This document shows positions 35,236 to 47,302 of a DNA stretch of 64,000 nucleotides, piece after piece. A model generated the notes under the pieces. That model did not search any database, was not told where the DNA came from, and worked only from the letters and a program-made list of their open reading frames with translations. Both the position numbers and the translations under genes were made by a program. Within the stretch, counting starts at the first letter, position 1; the number at the start of each line of letters is the position of its first letter. The DNA is from Paratinospora sagittata (Eukaryota; Streptophyta; Magnoliopsida; Ranunculales; Menispermaceae): the NCBI GenBank assembly GCA_035771175.1, contig CM069610.1:26750501-26814500 (forward strand). The letters run 5' to 3'.

Positions 35236-35547
35236 TCTTTTACTTTTTCTTTCGTTCTATTTCCTTTTTTTTTCCCTCCCGTCGGAACTCCCTTTTAGAC
35301 TCTCTGACTGATTTTTTCTTTCGCTCTTGACAGTTGCTATTTTACGTTATCCAACGCCGCGAAAATATAATAAAAACAAGAAAAACGCTACCTACTGCGT
35401 ATTGGTTCTACGGGCAGTAACTTTTTCTACCGATGTCCGTTTTCGGTGCATTTTTTTTTTCATTTTCGGTGCCTTTACGAGATCTACTAGCCGCAAACTG
35501 CTCCCTGTATCTCACCATTTAAATACGTTTTCCGTCGCGTTTCTCAT

Positions 35548-35663
35548 GGGTGCGATCATACCAGCACTAATGCACCGGATCCCATCAAAACTCCGCAGTT
35601 AAGCGTGCTTGGGCGATAGTACTAGGATGGGTGACCTCCTGGGAAGTCCTCGTGTTGCACCCC
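35548..35663 (+). rRNA. 5S: 5S rRNA gene, copy 43 (class M, 116 nt)
   Basis: Same changes as copy 41, and the same GCGTTTCTCAT upstream. Confidence 0.93.
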
Positions 35664-35975
35664 TCTTTTACTTTTTCTTTTGTTCTATTTCCTCTTTTTT
35701 TTCCCTCCCGTCGGAACTCCCTTTTAGACTCTCTGACTGATTTTTTCTTTCGCTCTTGACAGTTGCTATTTTACGTTATCCAACGCCGCGAAAATATAAT
35801 AAAAACAAGAAAAACGCTACCTACTGCGTATTGGTTTTACAGGCAGTAACTTTTTCTACCAATGTCCGTTTTCGGTGCACTTTTTTTTTCATTTTCGGTG
35901 CCTTTCGTGATCTACTAGCCGCAAACTGCTCCCTGTATCTCACCATTTAAATACGTTTTCCGTCGCGTATCTCAT

Positions 35976-36094
35976 GGGTGCGATCATACCAGCACTAATG
36001 CACCGGATCCCATCAGAACTCTGCAGTTAAGCGTTCTTTGGCGAGAGTAGTACTAGGATGGGTGACCTCCTCGGAAGTCCTCGTGTTGCACCCC
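35976..36094 (+). rRNA. 5S: 5S rRNA gene, copy 44 (class B)
   Basis: 119 nt with C47T, G60T, G64T, G97C. Confidence 0.96.
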
Positions 36095-36406
36095 TCTTTT
36101 ACTTTTTCTTTCGTTCTATTTCCTCTTTTTTTTCCCTCCCGTCGGAACTCCCTTTTAGACCCTCTGACTGATTTTTTCTTTCGCTCTTGACAGTTGCTAT
36201 TTTACGTTATCCAACGCCACAAAAATATAATAAAAACAGGAAAAACGCTACCTACTGCGTATTGGTTCTACGGGCAGTAACTTTTTCTACCGATGTCCGT
36301 TTTCGGTGCACTTTTTTTTCATTTTCGGTGCCTTTACGAGATCTACTAGCCGCAAACTTCTCCATGTATCTCACCATTTAAATACGTTTTCCGTCGCGTA
36401 TCTCTT

Positions 36407-36525
36407 GGGTGCGATCATACCAGCACTAATGAACCGGATCCCATCAGAACTCCGCCGTTAAGCGTGCTTAGGCGAGGGTAGTACTAGGATGGGTGATCTC
36501 CTCGGAAGTCCTCGTGTTGCACCCC
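36407..36525 (+). rRNA. 5S: 5S rRNA gene, copy 45 (class C)
   Basis: 119 nt with C26A, A50C, G64A, A71G, C91T, G97C and upstream CTCTT. A 6-bp repeat (TTTTTCTTTTTCTTTCG) lengthens its spacer. Confidence 0.96.
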
Positions 36526-36844
36526 TCTTTTACTTTTTCTTTTTCTTTCGTTCTATTTCCCTTTTTTTTTCCCTCCCGTCGGAACTCCCTTTTACACTCT
36601 CTGACTGATTTTTTCTTTCGCTCTGGACAGTTGCTATTTTACGTTATCCAACGCCGCGAAAATATAATAAAAACAAGAAAAATGCTACTTACTGCGTATT
36701 GGTTCTACGGGCAGTAACTTTTTCTACCGATGCCCGTTTTCGGTGCACTTTTTTTTTCATTTTCGGTGCCTTTACAAGATCTACTAGCCGCAAACTGCTC
36801 CCTGTATCTCACCATTTAAATACGTTTTCTGTCGCGTATCTCAT

Positions 36845-36963
36845 GGGTGCGATCATACCAGCACTAATGTACCGGATCCCATCAGAACTCCGCAGTTAAG
36901 CGTGCTTGGGCGAGAGTAGTACTAGGATGGGTGACCTCCTGGGCAGTCCTCGTGTTGCACCCC
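36845..36963 (+). rRNA. 5S: 5S rRNA gene, copy 46 (class J)
   Basis: 119 nt with C26T and A100C; upstream TTTTCTGTCGCG. First complete gene of a 10-unit duplication. Confidence 0.96.
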
Positions 36964-37275
36964 TCTTTTACTTTTTCTTTCCTTCTATTTCCTTTTTTTT
37001 CCCTTCCGTCGGAACTCCCTTTTAGACTCTCTGAATGATTTTTTCTTTCGCTCTTGACAGTTGCTATTTTACGTTATCCAACGCCGCGAAAATATAATAA
37101 AAACAGGAAAAACGCTACCTACTGCGTATTGGTTCTACTGGCAGTAACTTTTTCTACGGATGTCCGTTTTCGATGCACTTTTTTTTTTCATTTTCGGTGC
37201 CTTTACGAGATCTACTAGCCGCAAACTGCTCCCTGTATCTCACCATTTAAATACGTTTTCCGTCGCGTATCTCAT

Positions 37276-37394
37276 GGGTGCGATCATACCAGCACTAATG
37301 CACCGGATCCCATCAGAACTCCGCAGTTAAGATTTCTTGGGCGAGAGTAGTACTAGGATGGGTGACCTCCTGGGCAGTCCTCGTGTTGCACCCC
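37276..37394 (+). rRNA. 5S: 5S rRNA gene, copy 47 (class D)
   Basis: 119 nt with C57A, G58T, G60T, A100C; no G64A. Confidence 0.96.
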
Positions 37395-37705
37395 TCTTTT
37401 ACTTTTTCTTTCGTTCTATTTCCTTTTTTTTCCCTCCCGTCGGAACTCCCTTTTAGACTCTCTAACTGATTTTTTCTTTCGCTCTTGACAGTTGCTATTT
37501 TACGTTATCCAACGCCGCGAAAATATAATAAAAACAAGAAAAACGCTACCGACTGCGTATTGGTTCTACGGGCAGTAACTTTTTCTACGGATGTCCCTTT
37601 TCGATGCACTTTTTTTTTCATTTTCGGTGCCTTTACGAGATCTACTAGCCGCAAACTGCTCACTGTATCTCACCATTTAAATACGTTTTCCGTCGCGTAT
37701 CTCAT

Positions 37706-37824
37706 GGGTGCGATCATACCAGCACTAATGCACCGGATCCCATCAGAACTCCGCAGTTAAGAGTTCTTGGGCGAGAGTAGTACTAGGATGGGTGACCTCC
37801 TGGGAAGTCCTCGTGTTGCACCCC
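37706..37824 (+). rRNA. 5S: 5S rRNA gene, copy 48 (class E)
   Basis: 119 nt with C57A and G60T only. Confidence 0.96.
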
Positions 37825-38136
37825 TCTTTTACGTTTTCTTTCGTTCTATTTCTTTTTTTTTTCCCTCCCGTCGGAACTCCCTTTTAGACTCTCTGACTGA
37901 TTTTTTATTTCGCTCTTGACAGTTGCTATTTTACGTTATCCAACGCCTCGAAAATATAATAAAAACAGGAAAAACGCTACCTACTGCGTATTGGTTCTAC
38001 GGGCAGTAACTTTTTCTACCGATGTCCGTTTTCGGTGCACTTTTTTTTTTATTTTCGGTGGCTTTACGAGATCTACTAGCCGCAAACTGCTCCCTGTATC
38101 TCACCATTTAAATACGTTTTCCGTCGCGTATCTCAT

Positions 38137-38255
38137 GGGTGCGATAATACCAGCACTAATTCACCGGATCACATCAGAACTCCGCAGTTAAGCGTGCTTG
38201 GGCGAGAGTAGTACTAGGATGGGTGACCTCCTGGGAAGTCCTCGTGTGGCACCCC
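38137..38255 (+). rRNA. 5S: 5S rRNA gene, copy 49 (class A)
   Basis: 119 nt with C10A, G25T, C35A, T112G; lacks the T63C, C67G and T103C of copies 6 and 15. Confidence 0.96.
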
Positions 38256-38566
38256 TCTTTTACTTTTTCTTTCGTTCTATTTCCTTTTTTTTTCCCTCCC
38301 GTCGGTACGCCCTTTTAGACTCTATGACTGATTTTTTCTTTCGCTCTTGACAGTTGCTATTTTACGTTATCCAACGCCGCGAAAATATAATAAAAACAAG
38401 AAGAACGCTACCTACTGCGTATTGGTTTTACAGGCAGTAACTTTTTCTACCAATGTCCGTTTTCGGTGCACTTTTTTTTTCATTTTCGGTGCCTTTCGTG
38501 ATCTACTAGCCGCAAACTGCTCCCTGTATCTCACCATTTAAATACGTTTTCCGTCGCGTATCTCAT

Positions 38567-38685
38567 GGGTGCGATCATACCAGCACTAATGCACCGGATC
38601 CCATCAGAACTCCGCAGTTAAGATTTCTTGGGCGAGAGTAGTACTAGGATGGGTGACCTCCTGGGCAGTCCTCGTGTTGCACCCC
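38567..38685 (+). rRNA. 5S: 5S rRNA gene, copy 50 (class D)
   Basis: 119 nt with C57A, G58T, G60T, A100C. Confidence 0.96.
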
Positions 38686-38996
38686 TCTTTTACTTTTTCT
38701 TTCGTTCTATTTCCTTTTTTTTCCCTCCCGTCGGAACTCCCTTTTAGACTCTCTAACTGATTTTTTCTTTCGCTCTTGACAGTTGCTATTTTACGTTATC
38801 CAACGCCGCGAAAATATAATAAAAACAGGAAAAACGCTACCGACTGCGTATTGGTTCTACGGGCAGTAACTTTTTCTACGGATGTCCGTTTTCGATGCAC
38901 TTTTTTTTTCATTTTCGGTGCCTTTACGAGATCTACTAGCCGCAAAATGCTCCCTATATCTCACCATTTAAATACGTTTTCCGTCGCGTATCTCAT

Positions 38997-39115
38997 GGGT
39001 GCGATCATACCAGCACTAATGCACCGGATCCCATCAGAACTCCGCAGTTAAGAGTTCTTGGGCGAGAGTAGTACTAGGATGGGTGACCTCCTGGGAAGTC
39101 CTCGTGTTGCACCCC
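38997..39115 (+). rRNA. 5S: 5S rRNA gene, copy 51 (class E)
   Basis: 119 nt with C57A, G60T; upstream spacer has GCAAAATGCTCCCTATATC. Confidence 0.96.
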
Positions 39116-39426
39116 TCTTTTACGTTTTCTTTGGTTCTATTTCTTTTTTTTTCCCTCCCGTCGGAACTCCCTTTTAGACTCTCTGACTGATTTTTTCTTT
39201 CGCTCTTGACAGTTGCTATTTTACGTTATCCAACGCCTCGAAAATATAATAAAAATAGGAAAAACGCTACCTACTGCGTATTGGTTTAACGGGCAACAAC
39301 TTTTTCTACCGATGTCCGTTTTCGGTGCACTTTTTTTTTCATTTTCGGTGCCTTTACGAGATCTACTAGCCGCAAACTGCTCCCTGTATCTCACCATTTA
39401 AATACGTTTTCCGTCGCGTATCTCAT

Positions 39427-39544
39427 GGGTGCGATCATACCAGCACTAATGCGCCGGATCCCATCAGAACTCCGCAGTTAAGCGTGCTTGGGCGAGAGTA
39501 ATACTAGGATTGGTGACCTCCTTGGAGTCCTCTTGTTGCACCCC
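39427..39544 (+). rRNA. 5S: 5S rRNA gene, copy 52 (class F, 118 nt)
   Basis: Class F changes plus A27G, the form found in all right-half class F copies. Confidence 0.94.
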
Positions 39545-39856
39545 TCTTTTACTTTTTCTTTCGTTCTATTTCCTTTTTTTTTCCCTCCCGTCGGAACTCC
39601 CTTTTAGACTCTCTAACAGATTTTTTCTTTCGCTCTTGACAGTTGCTATTTTACGTTATCCAACGCCGCGAAAATATAATAAAAACAGGAAAAACGCTAC
39701 CTACTGCGTATTGGCTCTACGGCCAGTAACTTTTTCTACCGATGTCCGTTTTCGATGCACTTTTTTTTTCATTTTCGGTGCCTTTACGAGATCTACTAGC
39801 CGCGAACTGCTCCCTGTATCTCACCATTTAAATACGTTTTCCGTCGTGTATCTCAT

Positions 39857-39975
39857 GGGTGCGATCATACCAGCACTAATGCACCGGATCCCATCAGAAC
39901 TCCGCAGTTAAGCGTGCTTAGGCGAGAGTAGTACTAGGATGGGTGATCTCCTCGGAAGTCCTCGTGTTGCACCCC
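39857..39975 (+). rRNA. 5S: 5S rRNA gene, copy 53 (class H)
   Basis: 119 nt with G64A, C91T, G97C; upstream CGTCGTGTATC, unlike left-half class H copies. Confidence 0.96.
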
Positions 39976-40288
39976 TCTTTTACTTTTTCTTTCGTTCAAT
40001 TTCCCTTTTTTTTTCCCTCCCGTCGGAACTCCCTTTTAGACTCTCTAACTGATTTTTTCTTTCGCTCTTGACAGTTGCTATTTTACGTTATCCAACGCCG
40101 CGAAAATATAATAAAAATAGGAAAAACGCTACCTACTGCGTATTGGTTCTACGGGCAGTAACTTTTTCTACCGATGCCCCTTTTCGGTGCACTTTTTTTT
40201 TCATTTTCGGTGCCTTTACGAGATCTACTAGCCGCAAACTACTCCCTGTATCTCACCATTTAAATACGTTTTCCGTCGTGTATCTCAT

Positions 40289-40406
40289 GGGTGCGATCAT
40301 ACCAGCACTAATGCACCGGATCCCATCAAAACTCCGCAGTTAAGCGTTCTTGGGCGACAGTAGTACTAGGATGGGTGACCTCCTGGAAGTCATCGTGTTG
40401 CACCCC
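40289..40406 (+). rRNA. 5S: 5S rRNA gene, copy 54 (class I, 118 nt)
   Basis: Class I changes plus G70C, the right-half form. Confidence 0.94.
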
Positions 40407-40719
40407 TTTTTTACTTTTTCTTTCGTTCTATTTCCTTTTTTTTTTCCCTCCCGTCGGAATTCCCTTTTAGACTCTCTGACTGATTTTTTTTTTCGCTCTT
40501 GACAGTTTCTATTTTACGTTATCCAACGCCTGGAAAATATAATAAAAACAGCAAAAACGCTACCTACTGCGTATTGGTTCTACGGGCAGTAACTTTTTCT
40601 ACCGATATCCGGTTTCGGTGCACTTTTTTTTTCATTTTCGGTGCCTTTACGAGATCTACTAGGCGCAAACTTCTCCTTGTATCTCACCATTTAAATACGT
40701 TTTCTGTCGCATATCTAAT

Positions 40720-40838
40720 GGGTGCGATCATACCAGCACTAATGCACCGGATCCCATCAGAACTCCATAGTGAAGCGTGCTTGGGCGAGAGTAGTACTAG
40801 GATGGGTGACCTCCTGGGAAGTCCTCGTGTTGCACCCC
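40720..40838 (+). rRNA. 5S: 5S rRNA gene, copy 55 (class K)
   Basis: 119 nt with G48A, C49T, T53G. Followed by the C-type spacer with the 6-bp repeat also found after copy 45, so it marks a duplication junction. Confidence 0.96.
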
Positions 40839-41157
40839 TCTTTTACTTTTTCTTTTTCTTTCGTTCTATTTCCCTTTTTTTTTCCCTCCCGTCGGAACTC
40901 CCTTTTAGACTCTCTGACTGATTTTTTCTTTCGCTCTGGACAGTTGCTATTTTACGTTATCCAACGCCGCGAAAATATAATAAAAACAAGAAAAATGCTA
41001 CCTACTGCGTATTGGTTCTACGGGCAGTAACTTTTTCTACCGATGCCCGTTTTCGGTGCACTTTTTTTTTCATTTTCGGTGCCTTTACAAGATCTACTAG
41101 CCGCAAACTGCTCCCTGTATCTCACCATTTAAATACGTTTTCTGTCGCGTATCTCAT

Positions 41158-41276
41158 GGGTGCGATCATACCAGCACTAATGTACCGGATCCCATCAGAA
41201 CTCCGCAGTTAAGCGTGCTTGGGCGAGAGTAGTACTAGGATGGGTGACCTCCTGGGCAGTCCTCGTGTTGCACCCC
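41158..41276 (+). rRNA. 5S: 5S rRNA gene, copy 56 (class J)
   Basis: 119 nt with C26T and A100C; counterpart of copy 46, 4,313 bp on. Confidence 0.96.
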
Positions 41277-41588
41277 TCTTTTACTTTTTCTTTCCTTCTA
41301 TTTCCTTTTTTTTCCCTTCCGTCGGAACTCCCTTTTAGACTCTCTGAATGATTTTTTCTTTCGCTCTTGACAGTTGCTATTTTACGTTATCCAACGCCGC
41401 GAAAATATAATAAAAACAGGAAAAACGCTACCTACTGCGTATTGGTTCTACTGGCAGTAACTTTTTCTACGGATGTCCGTTTTCGATGCACTTTTTTTTT
41501 TCATTTTCGGTGCCTTTACGAGATCTACTAGCCGCAAACTGCTCCCTGTATCTCACCATTTAAATACGTTTTCCGTCGCGTATCTCAT

Positions 41589-41707
41589 GGGTGCGATCAT
41601 ACCAGCACTAATGCACCGGATCCCATCAGAACTCCGCAGTTAAGATTTCTTGGGCGAGAGTAGTACTAGGATGGGTGACCTCCTGGGCAGTCCTCGTGTT
41701 GCACCCC
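41589..41707 (+). rRNA. 5S: 5S rRNA gene, copy 57 (class D)
   Basis: 119 nt, counterpart of copy 47. Confidence 0.96.
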
Positions 41708-42018
41708 TCTTTTACTTTTTCTTTCGTTCTATTTCCTTTTTTTTCCCTCCCGTCGGAACTCCCTTTTAGACTCTCTAACTGATTTTTTCTTTCGCTCTTG
41801 ACAGTTGCTATTTTACGTTATCCAACGCCGCGAAAATATAATAAAAACAAGAAAAACGCTACCGACTGCGTATTGGTTCTACGGGCAGTAACTTTTTCTA
41901 CGGATGTCCCTTTTCGATGCACTTTTTTTTTCATTTTCGGTGCCTTTACAAAATCTACTAGCCGCAAACTGCTCACTGTATCTCACCATTTAAATACGTT
42001 TTCCGTCGCGTATCTCAT

Positions 42019-42137
42019 GGGTGCGATCATACCAGCACTAATGCACCGGATCCCATCAGAACTCCGCAGTTAAGAGTTCTTGGGCGAGAGTAGTACTAGG
42101 ATGGGTGACCTCCTGGGAAGTCCTCGTGTTGCACCCC
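42019..42137 (+). rRNA. 5S: 5S rRNA gene, copy 58 (class E)
   Basis: 119 nt, counterpart of copy 48; upstream spacer reads TTTACAAAATCTAC where the earlier copy has TTTACGAGATCTAC. Confidence 0.96.
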
Positions 42138-42449
42138 TCTTTTACGTTTTCTTTCGTTCTATTTCTTTTTTTTTTCCCTCCCGTCGGAACTCCCTTTTAG
42201 ACTCTCTGACTGATTTTTTATTTCGCTCTTGACAGTTGCTATTTTACGTTATCCAACGCCTCGAAAATATAATAAAAACAGGAAAAACGCTACCTACTGC
42301 GTATTGGTTCTACGGGCAGTAACTTTTTCTACCGATGTCCGTTTTCGGTGCACTTTTTTTTTTATTTTCGGTGGCTTTACGAGATCTACTAGCCGCAAAC
42401 TGCTCCCTGTATCTCACCATTTAAATACGTTTTCCGTCGCGTATCTCAT

Positions 42450-42568
42450 GGGTGCGATAATACCAGCACTAATTCACCGGATCACATCAGAACTCCGCAG
42501 TTAAGCGTGCTTGGGCGAGAGTAGTACTAGGATGGGTGACCTCCTGGGAAGTCCTCGTGTGGCACCCC
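42450..42568 (+). rRNA. 5S: 5S rRNA gene, copy 59 (class A)
   Basis: 119 nt, counterpart of copy 49 including T112G. Confidence 0.96.
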
Positions 42569-42878
42569 TCTTTTACTTTTTCTTTCGTTCTATTTCCTTT
42601 TTTTTCCCTCCCGTCGGTACGCCCTTTTAGACTCTATGACTGATTTTTTCTTTCGCTCTTGACAGTTGCTATTTTACGTTATCCAACGCCGCGAAAATAT
42701 AATAAAAACAAGAAAAACGCTACCTACTGCGTATTGGTTTTACAGGCAGTAACTTTTTCTACCAATGTCCGTTTTCGGTGCACTTTTTTTTTCATTTTCG
42801 GTGCCTTTCGTGATCTACTAGCCGTAAACTGCTCCCTGTATCTCACCATTTAAATACGTTTTCCGTCGCGTATCTCAT

Positions 42879-42997
42879 GGGTGCGATCATACCAGCACTA
42901 ATGCACCGGATCCCATCAGAACTCCGCAGTTAAGATTTCTTGGGCGAGAGTAGTACTAGGATGGGTGACCTCCTGGGCAGTCCTCGTGTTGCACCCC
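42879..42997 (+). rRNA. 5S: 5S rRNA gene, copy 60 (class D)
   Basis: 119 nt, counterpart of copy 50. Confidence 0.96.
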
Positions 42998-43308
42998 TCT
43001 TTTACTTTTTCTTTCGTTCTATTTCCTTTTTTTTCCCTCCCGTCGGAACTCCCTTTTAGACTCTCTAACTGATTTTTTCTTTCGCTCTTGACAGTTGCTA
43101 TTTTACGTTATCCAACGCCGCGAAAATATAATAAAAACAGGAAAAACGCTACCGACTGCGTATTGGTTCTACGGGCAGTAACTTTTTCTACGGATGTCCG
43201 TTTTCGATGCACTTTTTTTTTCATTTTCGGTGCCTTTACGAGATCTACTAGCCGCAAAATGCTCCCTATATCTCACCATTTAAATACGTTTTCCGTCGCG
43301 TATCTCAT

Positions 43309-43427
43309 GGGTGCGATCATACCAGCACTAATGCACCGGATCCCATCAGAACTCCGCAGTTAAGAGTTCTTGGGCGAGAGTAGTACTAGGATGGGTGACC
43401 TCCTGGGAAGTCCTCGTGTTGCACCCC
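43309..43427 (+). rRNA. 5S: 5S rRNA gene, copy 61 (class E)
   Basis: 119 nt, counterpart of copy 51. Confidence 0.96.
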
Positions 43428-43737
43428 TCTTTTACGTTTTCTTTGGTTCTATTTCTTTTTTTTTCCCTCCCGTCGGAACTCCCTTTTAGACTCTCTGACT
43501 GATTTTTTCTTTCGCTCTTGACAGTTGCTATTTTACGTTATCCAACGCCTCGAAAATATAATAAAAATAGGAAAAACGCTACCTACTGCGTATTGGTTTA
43601 ACGGGCAACAACTTTTTCTACCGATGTCCGTTTTCGGTGCACTTTTTTTTCATTTTCGGTGCCTTTACGAGATCTACTAGCCGCAAACTGCTCCCTGTAT
43701 CTCACCATTTAAATACGTTTTCCGTCGCGTATCTCAT

Positions 43738-43855
43738 GGGTGCGATCATACCAGCACTAATGCGCCGGATCCCATCAGAACTCCGCAGTTAAGCGTGCTT
43801 GGGCGAGAGTAATACTAGGATTGGTGACCTCCTTGGAGTCCTCTTGTTGCACCCC
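43738..43855 (+). rRNA. 5S: 5S rRNA gene, copy 62 (class F, 118 nt)
   Basis: Class F plus A27G; counterpart of copy 52 and parent-like of copy 70. Confidence 0.94.
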
Positions 43856-44167
43856 TCTTTTACTTTTTCTTTCGTTCTATTTCCTTTTTTTTTCCCTCCC
43901 GTCGGAACTCCCTTTTAGACTCTCTAACAGATTTTTTCTTTCGCTCTTGACAGTTGCTATTTTACGTTATCCAACGCCGCGAAAATATAATAAAAACAGG
44001 AAAAACGCTACCTACTGCGTATTGGTTCTACGGCCAGTAACTTTTTCTACCGATGTCCGTTTTCGATGCACTTTTTTTTTCATTTTCGGTGCCTTTACGA
44101 GATCTACTAGCCGCGAACTGCTCCCTGTATCTCACCATTTAAATACGTTTTCCGTCGTGTATCTCAT

Positions 44168-44286
44168 GGGTGCGATCATACCAGCACTAATGCACCGGAT
44201 CCCATCAGAACTCCGCAGTTAAGCGTGCTTAGGCGAGAGTAGTACTAGGATGGGTGATCTCCTCGGAAGTCCTCGTGTTGCACCCC
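44168..44286 (+). rRNA. 5S: 5S rRNA gene, copy 63 (class H)
   Basis: 119 nt with G64A, C91T, G97C. Confidence 0.96.
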
Positions 44287-44599
44287 TCTTTTACTTTTTC
44301 TTTCGTTCAATTTCCCTTTTTTTTTCCCTCCCGTCGGAACTCCCTTTTAGACTCTCTAACTGATTTTTTCTTTCGCTCTTGACAGTTGCTATTTTACGTT
44401 ATCCAACGCCGCGAAAATATAATAAAAATAGGAAAAACGCTACCTACTGCGTATTGGTTCTACGGGCAGTAACTTTTTCTACCGATGCCCCTTTTCGGTG
44501 CACTTTTTTTTTCATTTTCGGTGCCTTTACGAGATCTACTAGCCGCAAACTACTCCCTGTATCTCACCATTTAAATACGTTTTCCGTCGTGTATCTCAT

Positions 44600-44717
44600 G
44601 GGTGCGATCATACCAGCACTAATGCACCGGATCCCATCAAAACTCCGCAGTTAAGCGTTCTTGGGCGACAGTAGTACTAGGATGGGTGACCTCCTGGAAG
44701 TCATCGTGTTGCACCCC
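44600..44717 (+). rRNA. 5S: 5S rRNA gene, copy 64 (class I, 118 nt)
   Basis: Class I plus G70C. Confidence 0.94.
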
Positions 44718-45031
44718 TTTTTTACTTTTTCTTTCGTTCTATTTCTTTTTTTTTTTCCCTCCCGTCGGAATTCCCTTTTAGACTCACTGACTGATTTTTT
44801 TTTTTCGCTCTTGACAGTTTCTATTTTACGTTATCCAACGCCTGGAAAATATAATAAAAACAGCAAAAACGCTACCTACTGCGTATTGGTTCTACGGGCA
44901 GTAACTTTTTCTACCGATATCCGGTTTCGGTGCACTTTTTTTTTCATTTTCGGTGCCTTTACGAGATCTACTAGGCGCAAACTTCTCCTTGTATCTCACC
45001 ATTTAAATACGTTTTCTGTCGCATATCTAAT

Positions 45032-45150
45032 GGGTGCGATCATACCAGCACTAATGCACCGGATCCCATCAGAACTCCATAGTGAAGCGTGCTTGGGCGA
45101 GAGTAGTACTAGGATGGGTGACCTCCTGGGAAGTCCTCGTGTTGCACCCC
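45032..45150 (+). rRNA. 5S: 5S rRNA gene, copy 65 (class K)
   Basis: 119 nt with G48A, C49T, T53G; followed by a TTCAATTTCCC spacer rather than the C-type spacer of copy 55. Confidence 0.96.
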
Positions 45151-45461
45151 TCTTTTACTTTTTCTTTCGTTCAATTTCCCTTTTTTTTTCCCTCCCGTCG
45201 GAACTCCCTTTTAGACTCTCTAACTGATTTTTTCTTTCGCTCTTGACAGTTGCTATTTTACGTTATCCAACGCCGCGAAAATATAATAAAAATAGGAAAA
45301 ACGCTACCTACTGCGTATTGGTTCTACGGGCAGTAACTTTTTCTACCGATGTCCGTTTTCGGTGCACTTTTTTTTATTTTCGGTGGCTTTACGAGATCTA
45401 CTAGCCGCAAACTGCTCCCTGTATCTCACCATTTAAATACGTTTTCCGTCGCTTATCTCAT

Positions 45462-45577
45462 GGGTGCGATCATACCAGCACTAATGCACCGGATCCCATC
45501 AAAACTCCGCAGTTAAGCGTGCTTGGGCGATAGTACTAGGATGGGTGACCTCCTGGGAAGTCCTCGTGTTGCACCCC
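45462..45577 (+). rRNA. 5S: 5S rRNA gene, copy 66 (class M, 116 nt)
   Basis: G41A and the 3-nt loss. Upstream reads GCTTATCTCAT. Its spacer has a 1-bp gain (CCCTGTCGG). Confidence 0.93.
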
Positions 45578-45891
45578 TCTTTTACTTTTTCTTTTGTTCT
45601 ATTTCCTCTTTTTTTTCCCTCCCTGTCGGAACTCCCTTTTAGACTCTCTGACTGATTTTTTCTTTCGCTCTTGACAGTTGCTATTTTACGTTATCCAACG
45701 CCGCGAAAATATAATAAAAACAAGAAAAACGCTACCTACTGCGTATTGGTTTTACAGGCAGTAACTTTTTCTACCAATGTCCGTTTTCGGTGCACTTTTT
45801 TTTTTCATTTTCGGTGCCTTTCGTGATCTACTAGCCGCAAACTGCTCCCTGTATCTCACCATTTAAATACGTTTTCCGTCGCGTATCTCAT

Positions 45892-46010
45892 GGGTGCGAT
45901 CATACCAGCACTAATGCACCGGATCCCATCAGAACTCTGCAGTTAAGCGTTCTTTGGCGAGAGTAGTACTAGGATGGGTGACCTCCTCGGAAGTCCTCGT
46001 GTTGCACCCC
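45892..46010 (+). rRNA. 5S: 5S rRNA gene, copy 67 (class B)
   Basis: 119 nt with C47T, G60T, G64T, G97C. Confidence 0.96.
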
Positions 46011-46322
46011 TCTTTTACTTTTTCTTTCGTTCTATTTCCTCTTTTTTTTCCCTCCCGTCGGAACTCCCTTTTAGACCCTCTGACTGATTTTTTCTTTCGC
46101 TCTTGACAGTTGCTATTTTACGTTATCCAACGCCACGAAAATATAATAAAAACAGGAAAAACGCTACCTACTGCGTATTGGTTCTACGGGCAGTAACTTT
46201 TTCTACCGATGTCCGTTTTCGGTGCACTTTTTTTTCATTTTCGGTGCCTTTACGAGATCTACTAGCCGCAAACTTCTCCATGTATCTCACCATTTAAATA
46301 CGTTTTCCGTCGCGTATCTCTT

Positions 46323-46441
46323 GGGTGCGATCATACCAGCACTAATGAACCGGATCCCATCAGAACTCCGCAGTTAAGCGTGCTTAGGCGAGGGTAGTAC
46401 CAGGATGGGTGATCTCCTCGGAAGTCCTCGTGTTGCACCCC
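46323..46441 (+). rRNA. 5S: 5S rRNA gene, copy 68 (class C)
   Basis: 119 nt with C26A, G64A, A71G, T79C, C91T, G97C, the left-half form of class C. Confidence 0.96.
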
Positions 46442-46754
46442 TCTTTTACTTTTTCTTTCGTTCTATTTCCCTTTTTTTTTCCCTTCCGTCGGAACTCCCT
46501 TTTAGACTCTCTGACTGATTTTTTCTTTCGCTCTGGACAGTTGCTATTTTACGTTATCCAACGCCGCGAAAATATAATAAAAACAAGAAAAATGCTACCT
46601 ACTGCGTATTGGTTCTACGGGCAGTAACTTTTTCTACCGATCCCCGTTTTCGGTGCACTTTTTTTTTCATTTTCGGTGCCTTTACAAGATCTACTTGCCG
46701 CAAACTGCTCCCTGTATCTCACCATTTAAATACGTTTTCCGTCGCGTATCTCAT

Positions 46755-46873
46755 GGGTGCGATCATACCAGCACTAATGCACCGGATCCCATCAGAACTC
46801 CGCAGTTAAGCGTGCTTGGGCGAGAGTAGTACTAGGATGGGTGACCTCCTGGGCAGTCCTCGTGTTGCACCCC
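46755..46873 (+). rRNA. 5S: 5S rRNA gene, copy 69 (class J, near-canonical)
   Basis: 119 nt with A100C only. Its spacer starts J-type and ends as the type preceding class F, marking a duplication junction. Confidence 0.97.
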
Positions 46874-47184
46874 TCTTTTACTTTTTCTTTCCTTCTATTT
46901 CCTTTTTTTTCCCTTCCGTCGGAACTCCCTTTTAGACTCTCTGAATGATTTTTTCTTTCGCTCTTGACAGTTGCTATTTTACGTTATCCAACGCCTCGAA
47001 AATATAATAAAAATAGGAAAAACGCTACCTACTGCGTATTGGTTTAACGGGCAACAACTTTTTCTACCGATGTCCGTTTTCGGTGCACTTTTTTTTTCAT
47101 TTTCGGTGCCTTTACGAGATCTACTAGCCGCAAACTGCTCCCTGTATCTCACCATTTAAATACGTTTTCCGTCGCGTATCTCAT

Positions 47185-47302
47185 GGGTGCGATCATACCA
47201 GCACTAATGCGCCGGATCCCATCAGAACTCCGCAGTTAAGCGTGCTTGGGCGAGAGTAATACTAGGATTGGTGACCTCCTTGGAGTCCTCTTGTTGCACC
47301 CC
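47185..47302 (+). rRNA. 5S: 5S rRNA gene, copy 70 (class F, 118 nt)
   Basis: Class F plus A27G; 3,447 bp after copy 62. Confidence 0.94.

Larger units (their letters stand above)
36520..45146. repeat. 10-unit tandem duplication (~4,312 bp x2)
   Basis: Copies 46-55 (J D E A D E F H I K) recur as copies 56-65, with offsets of 4,311-4,313 bp. The left boundary lies after nt 97 of the gene before each block. Confidence 0.93.
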
